From Thiohalophilus sp. (GTDB lineage Bacteria > Pseudomonadota > Gammaproteobacteria > UBA6429 > Thiohalophilaceae), in assembly GCF_034522235.1 (NCBI RefSeq), contig NZ_JAXHLN010000003.1, forward strand, positions 124,001-188,000: DNA of 64,000 nucleotides, given 5' to 3'. How positions within the stretch are numbered: the stretch's first letter is position 1; each line of letters begins with the position of its first letter. The notes beneath the pieces are model-generated. The model ran no database searches, was not told the DNA's origin, and saw only the letters and a program-made list of their open reading frames with translations. The translations under genes and the position numbers were made by a program. Shown piece by piece: positions 26,909 to 37,490 of this stretch.

Positions 26909-27424
26909 TTACTGCAGGGAGACGTTCATCGGCCGCAGGTGCTGCAACGAGACCTCAATGGCATCATCCAGTTCACCGCCGTAGAACGCCGGGGTGGTGA
27001 TACCCAGCACCCGCTCGGCCAGTTCGTGGCCGCGATAATCGACAAAGATCACCGTCGGCGTGACACTGGCCCGGTATCGCGTAGCGATATCGGAGGGTTC
27101 ACGCATCCGGCCGTCGAAATCCCGAATATCCGAAAATCGATCGACCTTGATAATGCGCATGATCACCCTGTCGGTGTACTCACCACTTTTGCGCATGGGT
27201 TCGAGAAACTGTTCGCGGACCTGATCACAATAGCTGCAACCATCCTGCGAAAACATGATCAGCAGCGGCAGGTTCTTCTCCCGGGCCAACTGCCCGTCGG
27301 CGTGCAGATCCGTGGTGAGCGGTACCTTGTAGGCAGGCGCGACCTGAGCTGTCGTGCTCAACGGCAGCGTCAGCAACAGGGGGAGCAGCGATGTGGCAAG
27401 AAAACGTCTTAACATCAGGGGCAT
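26909..27424 (-). CDS. Secreted thioredoxin-fold protein (SoxW/DsbE-like)
   Basis: The 171-residue protein has a signal peptide (RRFLATSLLPLLLTLPLSTTA) and a thioredoxin domain with the redox motif Cys63-SY-Cys66 and the cis-proline loop SVTPTVIFVDYRG. It lies in antisense orientation between algR and hemC, which are usually adjacent. Thioredoxins of this sort reduce periplasmic proteins in sulfur oxidation or cytochrome c maturation; no specific partner is encoded next to it. An in-frame ATG at 27415 could be the true start. Confidence 0.85.
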   Translation of the reverse strand: MPLMLRRFLATSLLPLLLTLPLSTTAQVAPAYKVPLTTDLHADGQLAREKNLPLLIMFSQDGCSYCDQVREQFLEPMRKSGEYTDRVIMRIIKVDRFSDIRDFDGRMREPSDIATRYRASVTPTVIFVDYRGHELAERVLGITTPAFYGGELDDAIEVSLQHLRPMNVSLQ

Positions 27425-27530
27425 CGGTACGACCGGGATTTGGTGTAGTATAGAGGTTTGTGCGATTTTCTCCGCATAAGTTTTATAATCTCTTTTTATA
27501 CCCCCATTAAATCTTAATCAAGAGCAAGGC

Positions 27531-28457
27531 ATGAGCGAAACCCTCCGTATTGCGACACGCAAAAGTCAGCTGGCCCTCTGGCAGGCCGAATATGTCAAAA
27601 CCGCGCTGGAAGCACTCCATCCCGATCTGCAGGTCGAGCTGTTGAAAATGACCACCCAGGGGGACAAGATCCTCGATACCCCACTGGCCAAGGTCGGCGG
27701 CAAGGGGCTGTTCGTCAAGGAGCTGGAAAACGGCCTGCTCAACGGTGACGCCGATATCGCTGTCCACTCGATGAAAGACGTGCCGGTGGAACTGCCCGAC
27801 GGCCTGCATCTGCCGGTCATCTGCCCGCGCGAGGATCCGCGCGATGCCTTTGTCTCCAATACTTACACCGCGCTGGAACAACTCCCCCAGGGCGCCCGGC
27901 TGGGCACCTCGAGCCTGCGCCGCCAGTGCCAGATCGCCGAACTGCGGCCGGATCTGGCGATTCTCGATTTGCGCGGCAACGTCAATACCCGCCTGCAAAA
28001 ACTCGATGACGGCCAGTATGACGCCATCATCCTCGCCGCCGCCGGGCTCAAGCGGCTCGGCTTCGAGGATCGTATCACCCAGTTCCTCGGCCCGGAGATC
28101 AGCCTGCCGGCCATTGGCCAGGGGGCCGTCGGCATCGAGTGTCGCCGCGACGATGAGCGAATCAACCGCCTGATCGCCCCGCTCAACCACGCCACCACCG
28201 CCACCCGGGTACGCGCCGAACGGGCCATGAACCACCGTCTCAACGGCGGCTGCCAGGTGCCGATCGCCGGCTATGCCGAAGTTTCCCACGGCGTGATCCT
28301 GATCCGCGGCCTGGTCGGACGCCTCGACGGCAGTGAAATCGTCCGCGGCGAGATCGCCGGCCCGCCGGAGGATGCCGCCGAACTCGGCCTGGTTCTGGCC
28401 GAGGATCTGCTGGCGCGCGGTGCCGACGTGATCCTGGAGGAGCTGTATGGGGCGTGA
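27531..28457 (+). CDS. hemC: Porphobilinogen deaminase
   Basis: The 308-residue enzyme joins four porphobilinogens into hydroxymethylbilane. The dipyrromethane cofactor attaches to the cysteine in [13 protein letters not shown] (about residue 251). [12 protein letters not shown] and [15 protein letters not shown] are family signatures. Its stop overlaps the hemD start by 11 bases. It opens the hemCDXY operon. Confidence 0.97.
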   Translation: MSETLRIATRKSQLALWQAEYVKTALEALHPDLQVELLKMTTQGDKILDTPLAKVGGKGLFVKELENGLLNGDADIAVHSMKDVPVELPDGLHLPVICPREDPRDAFVSNTYTALEQLPQGARLGTSSLRRQCQIAELRPDLAILDLRGNVNTRLQKLDDGQYDAIILAAAGLKRLGFEDRITQFLGPEISLPAIGQGAVGIECRRDDERINRLIAPLNHATTATRVRAERAMNHRLNGGCQVPIAGYAEVSHGVILIRGLVGRLDGSEIVRGEIAGPPEDAAELGLVLAEDLLARGADVILEELYGA

Positions 28458-29226
28458 TCTGGGCGGTCTGCGGGTGGTCGTTACCCGCCCGGCCCGCCAG
28501 GCCGCCGCCCTGGCAGAACGCATCAAACAGGCCGGCGGCCGACCGCTGCTGTTCCCGCTGCTGGCCATCACCGGTCCGGCCGATCCCGAGGCACTTCGCC
28601 CCCTTCTCGAGCGACTCTCCGACACCGATCTGCTGATCTTTGTCAGCCCCAACGCCGTGCGCTACGGCCTCGAACAGCTGGCCGCCTACGGCGGCGACCT
28701 GCCGGCAAACAGCCGTCTCGCCTGCGTCGGTGAGGGGACCGCCCGGGCGCTGGAACAGCTGGCGGGACGCCCCCCCGATCTCCTGCCCGCCGGGGGCGAC
28801 GACAGCGAGGCGCTGCTGGCGTTGCCGGCCCTGCAGCAGGTCGACGGTCTGCGGGTGGTGATCTTTCGCGGCCAGGGAGGGCGCGAACAGCTGGCCGAGA
28901 CCCTGCGTGCCAGAGGCGCACAGGTGGGGTATGCTGAGGTCTATCGGCGGGTCAGGCCCGACAATGATCCCGAGTGGTTACTCGACCCGTTGCGACAGGG
29001 GGAGATCGATATTATCAGTGTTACCAGCAGCGAAGCGCTGGATAATCTGATCGAATTCGGCGCGCCCGAGCTGGAGACATTGCAACGCACCCCGCTGGTG
29101 GTGTTTCATCAACGGATTGCCGATGCCGCCCGGCGGCACGGATTTCACGGCCCGCTACGGGTCTGTGACCAACCCGGTGACGACGGGTTGCTCGAGACAC
29201 TGCGCCGCTGGCGCCACGGTGAGTAA
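28447..29226 (+). CDS. hemD: Uroporphyrinogen-III synthase
   Basis: The 259-residue enzyme closes and inverts ring D of the linear tetrapyrrole. HemD sequences vary, but [27 protein letters not shown], the middle VGEGTARAL and ITVSS-like [14 protein letters not shown] are visible. Position between hemC and hemX supports the call. It overlaps hemC by 11 bases. Confidence 0.93.
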   Translation: MGRDLGGLRVVVTRPARQAAALAERIKQAGGRPLLFPLLAITGPADPEALRPLLERLSDTDLLIFVSPNAVRYGLEQLAAYGGDLPANSRLACVGEGTARALEQLAGRPPDLLPAGGDDSEALLALPALQQVDGLRVVIFRGQGGREQLAETLRARGAQVGYAEVYRRVRPDNDPEWLLDPLRQGEIDIISVTSSEALDNLIEFGAPELETLQRTPLVVFHQRIADAARRHGFHGPLRVCDQPGDDGLLETLRRWRHGE

Positions 29227-29233
29227 CAACGCG

Positions 29234-30385
29234 ATGAACGACAAAGACGACAACGAAGCCAATAACACGCTGCCCGACAGCGCCGACGAGACGGGCGAGG
29301 CACCTCAACAGGAGGCCGGCCCCGATGAAGCGGCGCAGACAACCCCTGCCCCGAAAAAGGCCGCACGTGGCGGCACCGTGGCGCTGTTTTTCGCCCTGCT
29401 CAGTCTGCTTGCACTAATCGCCCTGGCCGGCGGCGGCTATTATCTCTGGCAGGATCAGCAACAGTTGGCCGCCGAGCGCGGGCAACGGATCAGCAGCTTG
29501 CAGGATAACCTTGCCAACCTCCAGCAGGAACTTCGCGCAAACAACGAACAGCAGGGTGAACAACTTGCTGATTTGCGTGAACGCCAGAGCAATCTGGACA
29601 ACGCGCTGGAAAACCTGCTCACCAGTCGCAGTCATCTGCGTAACGACTGGCTGCTGACCGAGGCCGAGTACCTGCTCAAACTGGCCAACCATCGGTTGTT
29701 ACTCGAGCGGGATGTCGAGACCGCCATTGTTGCCCTGCAGTCGGCCGATGCCCGACTACGCGAAATGGCCGATCCCGGCCTGCTGACAATCCGCAAGCGC
29801 ATCGCGGCCGATATCAATGATCTGCGCAGCATTGCCCAGCCGGATCTCGCCGGGCTCTCCTTCAACCTGAGCAGCCTGGCCGGGGATATCACCCGTTTAC
29901 CCCTGGCCACCCCCGATCCGCAAAGCAAGACCCGCCAGGGTGAACAGCCCACCGCCGATAAGGTCGACAACTGGCGAGAGTTGCCGGCGGCGATCTGGCG
30001 CGATATCAAGTCACTGGTGGTGATTCGCCATCATGATGAGCCGATACAACCGCTACTGGCGCCCGAACAACGGTTCTTCCTGACCCAGAACCTGCAACTG
30101 CAACTGGAACAGGCGCGCCTGGCGCTGCTCAACGGCCAGACCCGGGTCTATCAGGAGCGACTGCAACAGGCCCGTCAGTGGCTGGAAACCTATTTCGATA
30201 CCGAACATAACGCCACCCGCCAGGCAATCGAACAGCTGCGCGAACTGGCCGGGCAGGAGATCCATCCGCAACTGCCGGATATCAGTGATACGCACCAGGC
30301 CTTGCTGGAATTTCGTCAGCAACGCCAGCCGGGCGCCCCGGAGTCAAACAACGACAGTGATCAACAGGACAGCCCATCATCATGA
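29234..30385 (+). CDS. hemX: HemX-like membrane protein
   Basis: The 383-residue protein starts with an acidic disordered stretch, then one membrane helix (about residues 48-70, VALFFALLSLLALIALAGGGYY). A long coiled-coil periplasmic domain with many Gln, Leu and Arg residues follows. It belongs to the HemX (DUF513) family. Despite the name, a methyltransferase role is not supported by its sequence; a scaffold role for the heme enzymes is proposed in the literature. The ATG at 29234 has GGTGAG upstream. A GTG at 29219 overlapping the hemD stop is an alternative. Confidence 0.9.
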   Translation: MNDKDDNEANNTLPDSADETGEAPQQEAGPDEAAQTTPAPKKAARGGTVALFFALLSLLALIALAGGGYYLWQDQQQLAAERGQRISSLQDNLANLQQELRANNEQQGEQLADLRERQSNLDNALENLLTSRSHLRNDWLLTEAEYLLKLANHRLLLERDVETAIVALQSADARLREMADPGLLTIRKRIAADINDLRSIAQPDLAGLSFNLSSLAGDITRLPLATPDPQSKTRQGEQPTADKVDNWRELPAAIWRDIKSLVVIRHHDEPIQPLLAPEQRFFLTQNLQLQLEQARLALLNGQTRVYQERLQQARQWLETYFDTEHNATRQAIEQLRELAGQEIHPQLPDISDTHQALLEFRQQRQPGAPESNNDSDQQDSPSS

Positions 30386-31554
30386 AATGGTTGTTCTATG
30401 CCTTTTTGATTTTGCTCGGTGGTGTCCTGCTCGGGTTGCTCGCCTATCAGGATCCCGGCTATGTGCTGATCAGCCGCGGAGAGCACACCGTGGAAATGAC
30501 CCTCTCGCTGTTTGTCAGTGCCATTGTCATCGGTTTTATTGTGCTCTATATGTTGATCCGGACGGTCGTGCGCAGCTGGCATGTCCCGGCACGCTGGCGC
30601 CGCTGGCGTAAACTGCGCCGTCGGCGCAAGGCACGCCAGTCTTCCAACCGCGGTCTGATCGAACTGGCGGAAGGCAACTGGCGCCGCGCCGAGCGTGCGC
30701 TGATCAAACACGTCAGGGAGAGCGACACCCCCCTGCTCAATTACCTCTCCGCCGCGCGGGCCGCGCAAAAACAGCACGCCCACGAGCGTCGCGATCACTA
30801 TCTGTCACTGGCGCATAACAGCGCCCCGGGCGCCGACATCGCGGTGGAGCTGACCCAGGCGGAACTGCAACTGGCCCACGGCCAGCTGGAACAGTCGCTG
30901 GCCAGCCTGATGCATCTGCAATCGCTGGCTCCGCACCATCCGCATGTGTTGTATCTGCTCGTGCAACTGTACGAACAACTGCACAGCTGGGGCGATCTGC
31001 AGGTTTTGTTGCCCCAGCTGGACAAGTACAAGGTACTCAGCGAGAGCGAGCATGATCAGCTCAGCAAAAAGGTTTATCTGAATCTGCTACAGATGAACCA
31101 GCATAAGGCCGAGAGCCTCAATAACATCTGGCAACAGATGCCGCGCGATCTGCGCCATGATCATGCATTGATCGAGGAGTACGCCCGACACCTGATCGAT
31201 CTGGCGCAACACGACACCGCCGAAGCGATTCTGCGCGATGCAATCAAACGCGACTACAACAGTGAGCTGGTACGTCTCTACGGGCTGGCAAAATCAAGCA
31301 CGCCGGAACGCCAGTTACAACAGGCGGAACACTGGCTCAAGGGCCGGGAAAACAACGCCAATCTGTTGCTCACACTGGGACGCCTGGCGCGGCGTTGTGA
31401 GCTATGGGGCAAGGCGCGCAGTTATCTGGAAGCCAGCCTGGGCAATCACGAGCTGGCGGAAACCTATCGCGAGCTGGGTCAGTTGCTGGATAAACTCAAT
31501 GAACGGGAACAGGCCGCGGAATACTATCGCAAGGGATTACTCTTGGGTGTCTGA
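30382..31554 (+). CDS. hemY: HemY family membrane TPR protein
   Basis: The 390-residue protein has two N-terminal membrane helices (residues about 3-22 and 40-62) with HemY_N features. Tetratricopeptide repeats make up the C-terminal two thirds, ending in LDKLNEREQAAEYYRKGLLL. It is not the Gram-positive HemY oxidase. It is coupled to hemX by a four-base overlap (ATGA). Its last codons overlap the 3' end of the small convergent gene by 18 bases. Confidence 0.93.
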   Translation: MKWLFYAFLILLGGVLLGLLAYQDPGYVLISRGEHTVEMTLSLFVSAIVIGFIVLYMLIRTVVRSWHVPARWRRWRKLRRRRKARQSSNRGLIELAEGNWRRAERALIKHVRESDTPLLNYLSAARAAQKQHAHERRDHYLSLAHNSAPGADIAVELTQAELQLAHGQLEQSLASLMHLQSLAPHHPHVLYLLVQLYEQLHSWGDLQVLLPQLDKYKVLSESEHDQLSKKVYLNLLQMNQHKAESLNNIWQQMPRDLRHDHALIEEYARHLIDLAQHDTAEAILRDAIKRDYNSELVRLYGLAKSSTPERQLQQAEHWLKGRENNANLLLTLGRLARRCELWGKARSYLEASLGNHELAETYRELGQLLDKLNEREQAAEYYRKGLLLGV

Positions 31555-31812
31555 GGAATAACCGGTGTCATGCTCGCCGGATTCCATCTCACCGACCTCC
31601 TGAGCCACCTCGTCAAACAGGCTGTTACATGCCACCCGCAGATCATGTAACCGATCGGCAATTTCGCTGACCTTGTCGTAACTTCTGCCGTGCAACTCCT
31701 TTTGCATACGATGCGCCGTCGAATGAGCCATGCGCAACATATCGCATAGATGGGCCGCCTCATCCAGCAAGCGGCTGCCCTTTTCTCCAACTGAATCCGT
31801 CACTACTGTCAT
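31537..31812 (-). CDS. Small helical protein of unknown function
   Basis: The 91-residue protein is all-helical and acidic (LLDEAAHLCDMLRMAHSTAH, then SEIADRLHDLRVACNSLFDE). I do not recognise a family. Its 3' end overlaps hemY by 18 bases in convergent orientation. An alternative frame at 31524-31790 is less protein-like. Confidence 0.55.
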   Translation of the reverse strand: MTVVTDSVGEKGSRLLDEAAHLCDMLRMAHSTAHRMQKELHGRSYDKVSEIADRLHDLRVACNSLFDEVAQEVGEMESGEHDTGYSSDTQE

Positions 31813-31882
31813 CCCGTCTTGCAGCCCGCGGCTGTCCTGAAAATAAACTTAGCAGATCGACGGGAATTTGCGAAGCGTGGAA

Positions 31883-32911
31883 TCAATCCTTGTTGTATTC
31901 AAAGGCATCGGAATAGTAGTGATCCAGATCCAGCCCGTGAGCGGGAAATGCCTCTTGCCCGGCATAGACCATCGGCGGGGGCCCGGAGGCATAGATATCG
32001 TAGCCGCCCAGATCGGGATAATCCTGGATGACCGCGTCATGCACATAACCGGTACGACCCTGCCAATTATCTTCGTCCATGGGTTCGGACAACACGGGTG
32101 TATACTTGAAGTTGGGGTGTGTCTTGAGCCACTGCGCGGATAAAGACGCCATATAGAGATCCCGTGCCGCCCGTGCGCCCCAGTACAGATGCATCGGCCG
32201 TTCGATCCCCGAGGTGAAGGCGTGTTCGATCATCCCCTTGATGGGGGCAAAGCCGGTGCCCCCGGCCATGAAGATGATCGGCCGATCCGACTCCTCGCGC
32301 AGATAAAACCCCCCGAACGGGCCTTCGATGCGCAGGATATCCTTGACCTTCATCTTGTCGAACACTTCACCGGTAAAACGGCCGCCTTCGACATGACGAA
32401 TGTGCAAAACCAGATAATCATCGTCATGCGGCGCGTTGGCCAGGGAAAAACTGCGCCGCCGGCCATCCTTGAGAATGAAATCCACATACTGGCCGGCCAG
32501 AAACTGCAACCGCTCACTGGCGGGCAGCTTGAGTTTCAGCAGCATGACATCGTGATTGAGTCGCGACATCTCGGCGATGCGGGTGGGCAGCTTTTTAATC
32601 TGGATATCCTGGCCCTCGGCCACTTCGCGGGTTTCAATAACCAGGTCCCCGAGAGCCCGGGCCTGGCAGAACAGCGCCATACCGGCGGTCGCCTGTTCTT
32701 CCGTCAGCGCCGGCGGCAATTCACCGTCGGGATAGACGATCTTGCCTTCGACCACCTTGCCCATGCAGGATCCGCAAGTCCCGTTGCGACAGCCGTAAGG
32801 CAGCGTCAAACCGTGGCGCAGGGCCGCATCCAGCACCGACTCGTCCTCTTCGACAGGAAAGGTGTGGCCACTGGGCTCGACTTTAACGGAAAAACTCATA
32901 AAATTGCTCAA
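31883..32911 (-). CDS. 2Fe-2S ferredoxin-FAD/NAD reductase (AscD-like)
   Basis: The 342-residue protein has an N-terminal plant-type [2Fe-2S] domain with Cys41, Cys46, Cys49 and Cys82 as ligands. An FAD domain (RRRSFSLANAP) and an NAD(P) domain (IFMAGGTGFAPIKGMIEH) follow. This is the layout of CDP-6-deoxyglucoseen and aromatic oxygenase reductases. No oxygenase gene is adjacent, so the electron acceptor is unknown; such reductases also occur near ubiquinone genes, and ubiB is 2 kb away. Confidence 0.88.
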   Translation of the reverse strand: MSNFMSFSVKVEPSGHTFPVEEDESVLDAALRHGLTLPYGCRNGTCGSCMGKVVEGKIVYPDGELPPALTEEQATAGMALFCQARALGDLVIETREVAEGQDIQIKKLPTRIAEMSRLNHDVMLLKLKLPASERLQFLAGQYVDFILKDGRRRSFSLANAPHDDDYLVLHIRHVEGGRFTGEVFDKMKVKDILRIEGPFGGFYLREESDRPIIFMAGGTGFAPIKGMIEHAFTSGIERPMHLYWGARAARDLYMASLSAQWLKTHPNFKYTPVLSEPMDEDNWQGRTGYVHDAVIQDYPDLGGYDIYASGPPPMVYAGQEAFPAHGLDLDHYYSDAFEYNKD

Positions 32912-32943
32912 CTTCTCATCACAAAGCGCGGAATTATCGCCTA

Positions 32944-33867
32944 ATGAACCCGGCAGTAAAACCCCCTGAACAGGTATTCATCGTCGGCTGTGGCGATATC
33001 GGTCGTCGTGTCGCCCGGCTGTGGCAGGCCGATGGCCTCCCGGTCACCGGCCTGGCCCGTCACGCTGATCGACAGACGGCGGCTGACATTATCCCGTATC
33101 AGGCCGATCTGGACGATCCGGCAACCCTGACCGATTTGCCGGTCCATCAAGCGCTGGTCTATTACTTTGCCCCGCCCCCGCCGCACGGCCGCGAGGATCC
33201 ACGCATGGCCGGTTTTTTACAGGCGCTGGAACAACATGGCACCGTGCCGCAACGGATCGTCTATATCAGCACCTCCGGGGTCTATGGCGACCGGCAGGGC
33301 GGTATCGTCAGTGAGCAAACGCCGGCCTACCCGCAGGTGGATCGCGCCCGGCGCCGTTATGCCGCCGAACAGGCGCTGCGCGAGTGGGGCCGCCAACAGA
33401 ACGTACCGGTGGTGATCCTGCGGGTCGGCGGGATCTATGGGCCCGGACGCCTGCCGATCAAACGGATCCGGGAACAGGTACCGATGGTGCATGAAGATCT
33501 GGCGCCGCAAACCAACCGCATTCACGCCGCCGATCTGGCCGTCATCTGCATGGCCGCCGCCCTGCGCGGGCGGGCGGATACTATTTACAATGTCAGCGAT
33601 GGCGATGAGAGCAACATGACCGCCTATTTCAATACCGTCGCCGATTTTCTCGGCCTGCCACGTCCGCCTTTAATCGACATGGATGAAGCACAACAGACCC
33701 TGAGCGAGGGCATGCTCTCCTACCTGGGCGAATCGCGACGCATGGATACCACCCGCTTGCGGGAAGAGCTCGGCGTTGAGTTACTTTACCCGACATTGCA
33801 GAACGGCCTCGAAGAAACCTGCCTACGAGACAGGGACGAGGTACGAGGGACAAGGAACAAGTTGTAG
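32944..33867 (+). CDS. NAD(P)-dependent epimerase/dehydratase, YeeZ-like
   Basis: The 307-residue protein is an extended short-chain reductase. The Rossmann motif is VGCGDIGRRVA near residues 13-23. STSGVYGDRQGG carries the Ser and Tyr region, and VVILRVGGIYGPGR follows. The substrate is unknown. The last 13 residues (RDRDEVRGTRNKL) are encoded by a dispersed repeat of the ACGAGG type, so the natural C-terminus may have been replaced. Confidence 0.87.
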   Translation: MNPAVKPPEQVFIVGCGDIGRRVARLWQADGLPVTGLARHADRQTAADIIPYQADLDDPATLTDLPVHQALVYYFAPPPPHGREDPRMAGFLQALEQHGTVPQRIVYISTSGVYGDRQGGIVSEQTPAYPQVDRARRRYAAEQALREWGRQQNVPVVILRVGGIYGPGRLPIKRIREQVPMVHEDLAPQTNRIHAADLAVICMAAALRGRADTIYNVSDGDESNMTAYFNTVADFLGLPRPPLIDMDEAQQTLSEGMLSYLGESRRMDTTRLREELGVELLYPTLQNGLEETCLRDRDEVRGTRNKL

Positions 33868-34060
33868 GAGGGGCTTGTAGCCGCGACTTCTTGAATTCAG
33901 GCAGGTCGCCGATGGAATCGCCTCCCACATTGAAGAACGCCCACCCTGCCTAGTGTCTCGTTCCTGTCCGAAGAGCATTGGAGGTGACGCATCGGCGACT
34001 GGTGTCGGTCTGGCTCTCCCCGTACAATGCGGGTTGATTTGATTTCGGTTCGGTCTGCGC
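33826..34060 (+). repeat. Dispersed repeat sequences before ubiB
   Basis: The stretch begins with GACGAGGTACGAGGGACAAG (related to units at 23.3 and 58.3 kb) inside the end of the epimerase gene. TTGTAGGAGGGGCTTGTAGC then follows, and GGTCGCCGATGGAATCGCC-like segments at 33900-33930, which are typical of non-coding repeats in proteobacterial genomes. No gene is seen between 33868 and 34060. Confidence 0.5.
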
Positions 34061-35719
34061 ATGAAACCCATTAGCCAGTTCTTTCGCCTGTTTTACATCA
34101 GCTTTGTGCTGATGCGTCACGGGCTGGACGGGCTGGTACTGAATACGCCGTTGTTTCGGCCGTTTCGGGTTCTCAAGATTTTCATGCCCTGGCTGTGGTG
34201 GTCACGCAAACAGCCGCGCGGCGAACGCATTCGCCTGGCGCTCGAGGATCTGGGCCCCATCTTCATCAAGTTCGGGCAGATTCTCTCCACCCGCCGCGAT
34301 CTGCTGCCCGACGACATCGCCGATGAACTGGCTCGACTGCAGGATCAGGTGCCACCGTTTTCCGATCAACTGGCGCGCACGATTATCGAGCGTGAGCTGG
34401 GCGAATCGATCGATGCAATCTTTGCCCGCTTCGAGCCCACGCCGTTTGCCTCCGCCTCCATCGCCCAGGTCCACGGCGCCACCTTGTACGACGGACAGGA
34501 AGTGGTGGTCAAGGTGCTGCGCCCCCATATTCTTCCGGTCATCAAACGTGATATCGGCCTGATGTACCTGTTTGCCAACGCCTTCGAGCGCTACTGGTCC
34601 GTCGGCCGTCAGTTGCACGCCGTCGACGTGGTCAGCGAATTCGAAAAAACCATTCTCGATGAGCTGGACCTGACCCGCGAGGCCGCCAATGCCTCGCAAC
34701 TGCGGCGTAACTTCATCGACTCGCCATTGTTATATGTGCCGGATGTGTACTGGGACTATTGCCGGCGCAACGTGATGGTCATGGAGCGCATCGACGGCAT
34801 TCCCATCGGCAATATCGACCGGCTGCGCCAGGCCAATATCAACCTCAAGGCTCTGGCCGAGCATGGCGTGGAAATATTTTTCACCCAGGTGTTTCGCGAC
34901 AGCTTCTTTCACGCCGACATGCACCCGGGCAACATCTTCGTCGCCAACGACGGCCAGTACCTGGCGGTGGACTTTGGCATCATGGGATCGCTCAACCCCA
35001 GCGATCAGCGCTATCTGGCAGAAAATTTTCACGCCTTCTTCAACCGCGATTACCGCCGCGTCGCCCAGCTGCACATCGACTCGGGCTGGATCGATCGGGA
35101 TACCCGTATCGATGAATTCGAGTCGGCCATCCGTACCGTGTGCGAGCCGATCTTCAACAAACCCCTGAGCCAGATCTCCTTCGGTCATCTGCTGTTGCGC
35201 CTGTTTCAGACTGCACGCCGCTTCAACATGGAAGTGCAGCCGCAACTGGTGCTGCTGCAAAAAACCCTGTTGAATATCGAAGGTCTCGGCCGTCAGCTCT
35301 ATCCTGAACTGGATCTGTGGCAAACCGCCAAGCCGTTTCTGGAGCGCTGGATACGCGAGCAGATCGGTCCCAAAGCCTTTATCAAACACCTGCGCATCAA
35401 CTTTCCCATGTGGGCCGAACGCCTGCCGCAACTGCCCAACATGGTCTACGATGTGCTGCAACAGGCCAAAGATGGTAACCTGAATGTGGAATTACAGGAC
35501 AGGCAGATGCGCCAGCTGCGCCGGGAAATGCGTCGCGCCAACCGCCGCACCTGGAGCGCAATTGTCGGCGCCAGCCTGATCCTCTCCGCCACCATACTCG
35601 CCGCTCTTGACGGTTATGCCAAAACCATGCTCGGCAATTTACCCGTCTTCTCCTGGTTACTCGGCGGCGCCGGGCTGGCTATCCTGCTCGCGGCCTGGCC
35701 CGATTATCGGGATGATTAG
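34061..35719 (+). CDS. ubiB: Ubiquinone biosynthesis kinase-like protein UbiB
   Basis: The 552-residue protein is an atypical kinase/ATPase needed for ubiquinone synthesis. Visible marks are the KxGQ motif ([11 protein letters not shown]), the alanine-rich loop [11 protein letters not shown], the ion-pair Lys in [19 protein letters not shown] and DFG-like VDFGIMG. The C-terminus has two membrane helices. The length agrees with E. coli UbiB (546). Unlike in E. coli it is not beside ubiE and ubiJ. Confidence 0.96.
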   Translation: MKPISQFFRLFYISFVLMRHGLDGLVLNTPLFRPFRVLKIFMPWLWWSRKQPRGERIRLALEDLGPIFIKFGQILSTRRDLLPDDIADELARLQDQVPPFSDQLARTIIERELGESIDAIFARFEPTPFASASIAQVHGATLYDGQEVVVKVLRPHILPVIKRDIGLMYLFANAFERYWSVGRQLHAVDVVSEFEKTILDELDLTREAANASQLRRNFIDSPLLYVPDVYWDYCRRNVMVMERIDGIPIGNIDRLRQANINLKALAEHGVEIFFTQVFRDSFFHADMHPGNIFVANDGQYLAVDFGIMGSLNPSDQRYLAENFHAFFNRDYRRVAQLHIDSGWIDRDTRIDEFESAIRTVCEPIFNKPLSQISFGHLLLRLFQTARRFNMEVQPQLVLLQKTLLNIEGLGRQLYPELDLWQTAKPFLERWIREQIGPKAFIKHLRINFPMWAERLPQLPNMVYDVLQQAKDGNLNVELQDRQMRQLRREMRRANRRTWSAIVGASLILSATILAALDGYAKTMLGNLPVFSWLLGGAGLAILLAAWPDYRDD

Positions 35720-35872
35720 TTGCCCGGCTTTTCCGCTTTCCATACTCTGAAACCAGGGCAACGATGTTCAAGTTATATCCTTGTAATCCCCGAATCGCAA
35801 CAACGACAATGAGATACACGAATAAAAGAGCGTGTAGTTTGTTCCGACAACCGGAGTTTTGCAGGGTGTGAG

Positions 35873-37315
35873 ATGCGAAGGAATATCGAACCCGTGGACC
35901 GATCAGCACTGAGCATCGAGCATACCTGGCAGATTCTGCTGGGTATAGCGCTGCTGTTTTTTGCCGTGTATGTCGCATTACCCTACGGAACATTTGCCAG
36001 TAGCGTCTATGTCGCGGCCAGTGTATTTTCCGCCGTCGCTGTTGCATTCGCCGTGCGGAGCCGCGCGCTGTTTTACCCACTTGCCTGGCTGTTACTGGCG
36101 TGCGGGCTTGCACTGTGTGCAATGGGGCATGCAATCTGGTACTGGCTCGATCTTTATGGCCTTGAACCCTTTCCATCACTGGCTGACGTTTTTTATCTGG
36201 CGGCCTACCCGCTGTTTGCAACATCGCTATGGTTACTCGGAAGCCAGGACATTCGCGACGATGGCGCACTGAGCGACGCGCTGATTATCGGTATATCAGC
36301 AGCCGTGCTCAGCTGGGCATTGCTGATCGCGCCGTATATGTATGACCCTGATCTCACTTTTCTCCAGCTGTTCATTTCTGCGGCTTATCCCGTCGCCGAT
36401 CTGATCCTGTTGCCGCTGATCCTGCGCCTGGTATTTCTCCATCGTACACGGCTAACCGCCCATCGACTGCTGCTTATCGGCTGGTTTGCCTACTTTACCG
36501 CCGATCTCCTGTATGCTCACGGCAATTCCGTTGGCTGGTACACACCTGGCGGTTTAACGGATGGCTTATGGCTGATCGCCTACGCGTTGTTCATCGCGGC
36601 GGCCTGGCATCCCTCAGCTACCGTCGAACCAGACTCGCATGCCTCGCGCGCCGAGTTATCCGGCCGGCGCCTTCTGCTCCTTGGCGCCGCCTCGGTACTC
36701 GTGCCGATGGTGATCCTGATCACCTCCGGGACACAGTTCGAAATTGTCCGCATCGCCGCGTTCGCTTCGATTCTGCTGTTTCTTCTGGTGATGCACCGCA
36801 TGGCCGGGTTGCTACGCGAGACCCACCGGCAGGCCGAAGTGCTTGAAGGGCTATCGCAGATCGATCCCCTCACCGGTGCCGTCAATCGCCGGCAATTGGA
36901 TTATGAGTTAAAACGCGAGATATCTCGTGCCGTCCGCAGCCATACGGACCTGAGCCTCGCCTTCATCGATCTGGATCACTTCAAGGAGTTCAACGACACC
37001 TACGGACATCAGGTCGGTGATAGCCTGTTGAAACAACTCGTAACTGTTTGGCGCGGGGTGCTACGTTCGACGGATGTCGTGGCCCGCATCGGTGGCGAGG
37101 AGTTCCTCATCCTTTTCCCAGATACTAATAGCGAACAAGCGCAGATCGTATTGGAGCGCCTGCGTAATCTCGTGCCCCGCGGGCAGACATTTTCCGCCGG
37201 GCTCGCAACGCTAGAATCGGACGAGACCGCCGATGGCTTCATTGCCCGGGCTGACAAAGCTATGTACACGGCGAAGCATCGTGGACGTAACCGTATCTTT
37301 CTTGCTGATAATTGA
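35873..37315 (+). CDS. Membrane diguanylate cyclase
   Basis: The 480-residue protein has about nine membrane helices in residues 20-310, then a GGDEF domain. The active site is GGEEF (407-411) and the inhibitory RxxD site is RSTD (398-401). DPLTGAVNRRQLDYEL starts the domain. Catalytic residues are intact, so c-di-GMP synthesis is expected. The input domain resembles the MASE/7TM type without known ligand. No ribosome binding site stands out before ATG 35873. Confidence 0.9.
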   Translation: MRRNIEPVDRSALSIEHTWQILLGIALLFFAVYVALPYGTFASSVYVAASVFSAVAVAFAVRSRALFYPLAWLLLACGLALCAMGHAIWYWLDLYGLEPFPSLADVFYLAAYPLFATSLWLLGSQDIRDDGALSDALIIGISAAVLSWALLIAPYMYDPDLTFLQLFISAAYPVADLILLPLILRLVFLHRTRLTAHRLLLIGWFAYFTADLLYAHGNSVGWYTPGGLTDGLWLIAYALFIAAAWHPSATVEPDSHASRAELSGRRLLLLGAASVLVPMVILITSGTQFEIVRIAAFASILLFLLVMHRMAGLLRETHRQAEVLEGLSQIDPLTGAVNRRQLDYELKREISRAVRSHTDLSLAFIDLDHFKEFNDTYGHQVGDSLLKQLVTVWRGVLRSTDVVARIGGEEFLILFPDTNSEQAQIVLERLRNLVPRGQTFSAGLATLESDETADGFIARADKAMYTAKHRGRNRIFLADN

Positions 37316-37428
37316 TATGGCAAACCACCAAACGTGGCAGGATCCAGCTGTAACTGAAGCAGGTTTGTCGAAAGGATCAGGTCTCACGAAATTTAGGGCC
37401 CACGGAAGTCAGGGCCTCATATCAGGGC

Positions 37429-37472
37429 CAGGTCTTGCCTTTTGCCTCCTGAAAGGCAAAAGGCAAGACCTG
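37429..37472. repeat. Perfect 18-bp hairpin repeat, copy 1
   Basis: The arms CAGGTCTTGCCTTTTGCC (37429-37446) and its exact complement (37455-37472) enclose the loop TCCTGAAA. A second copy with changes lies at 48968-49011. It sits between two convergent genes and could terminate transcription; no T-run follows. REP-like mobile palindromes are the closest known type. Confidence 0.8.
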
Positions 37473-37490
37473 CCCCGTTGGGTTGTTTAA

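Noticed and set aside
27507..28652. Long 381-codon frame antisense to hemC and hemD
   Set aside because: GC-rich third positions of hemC keep the opposite strand open; the hemC and hemD frames carry clear family motifs and the antisense frame has none.
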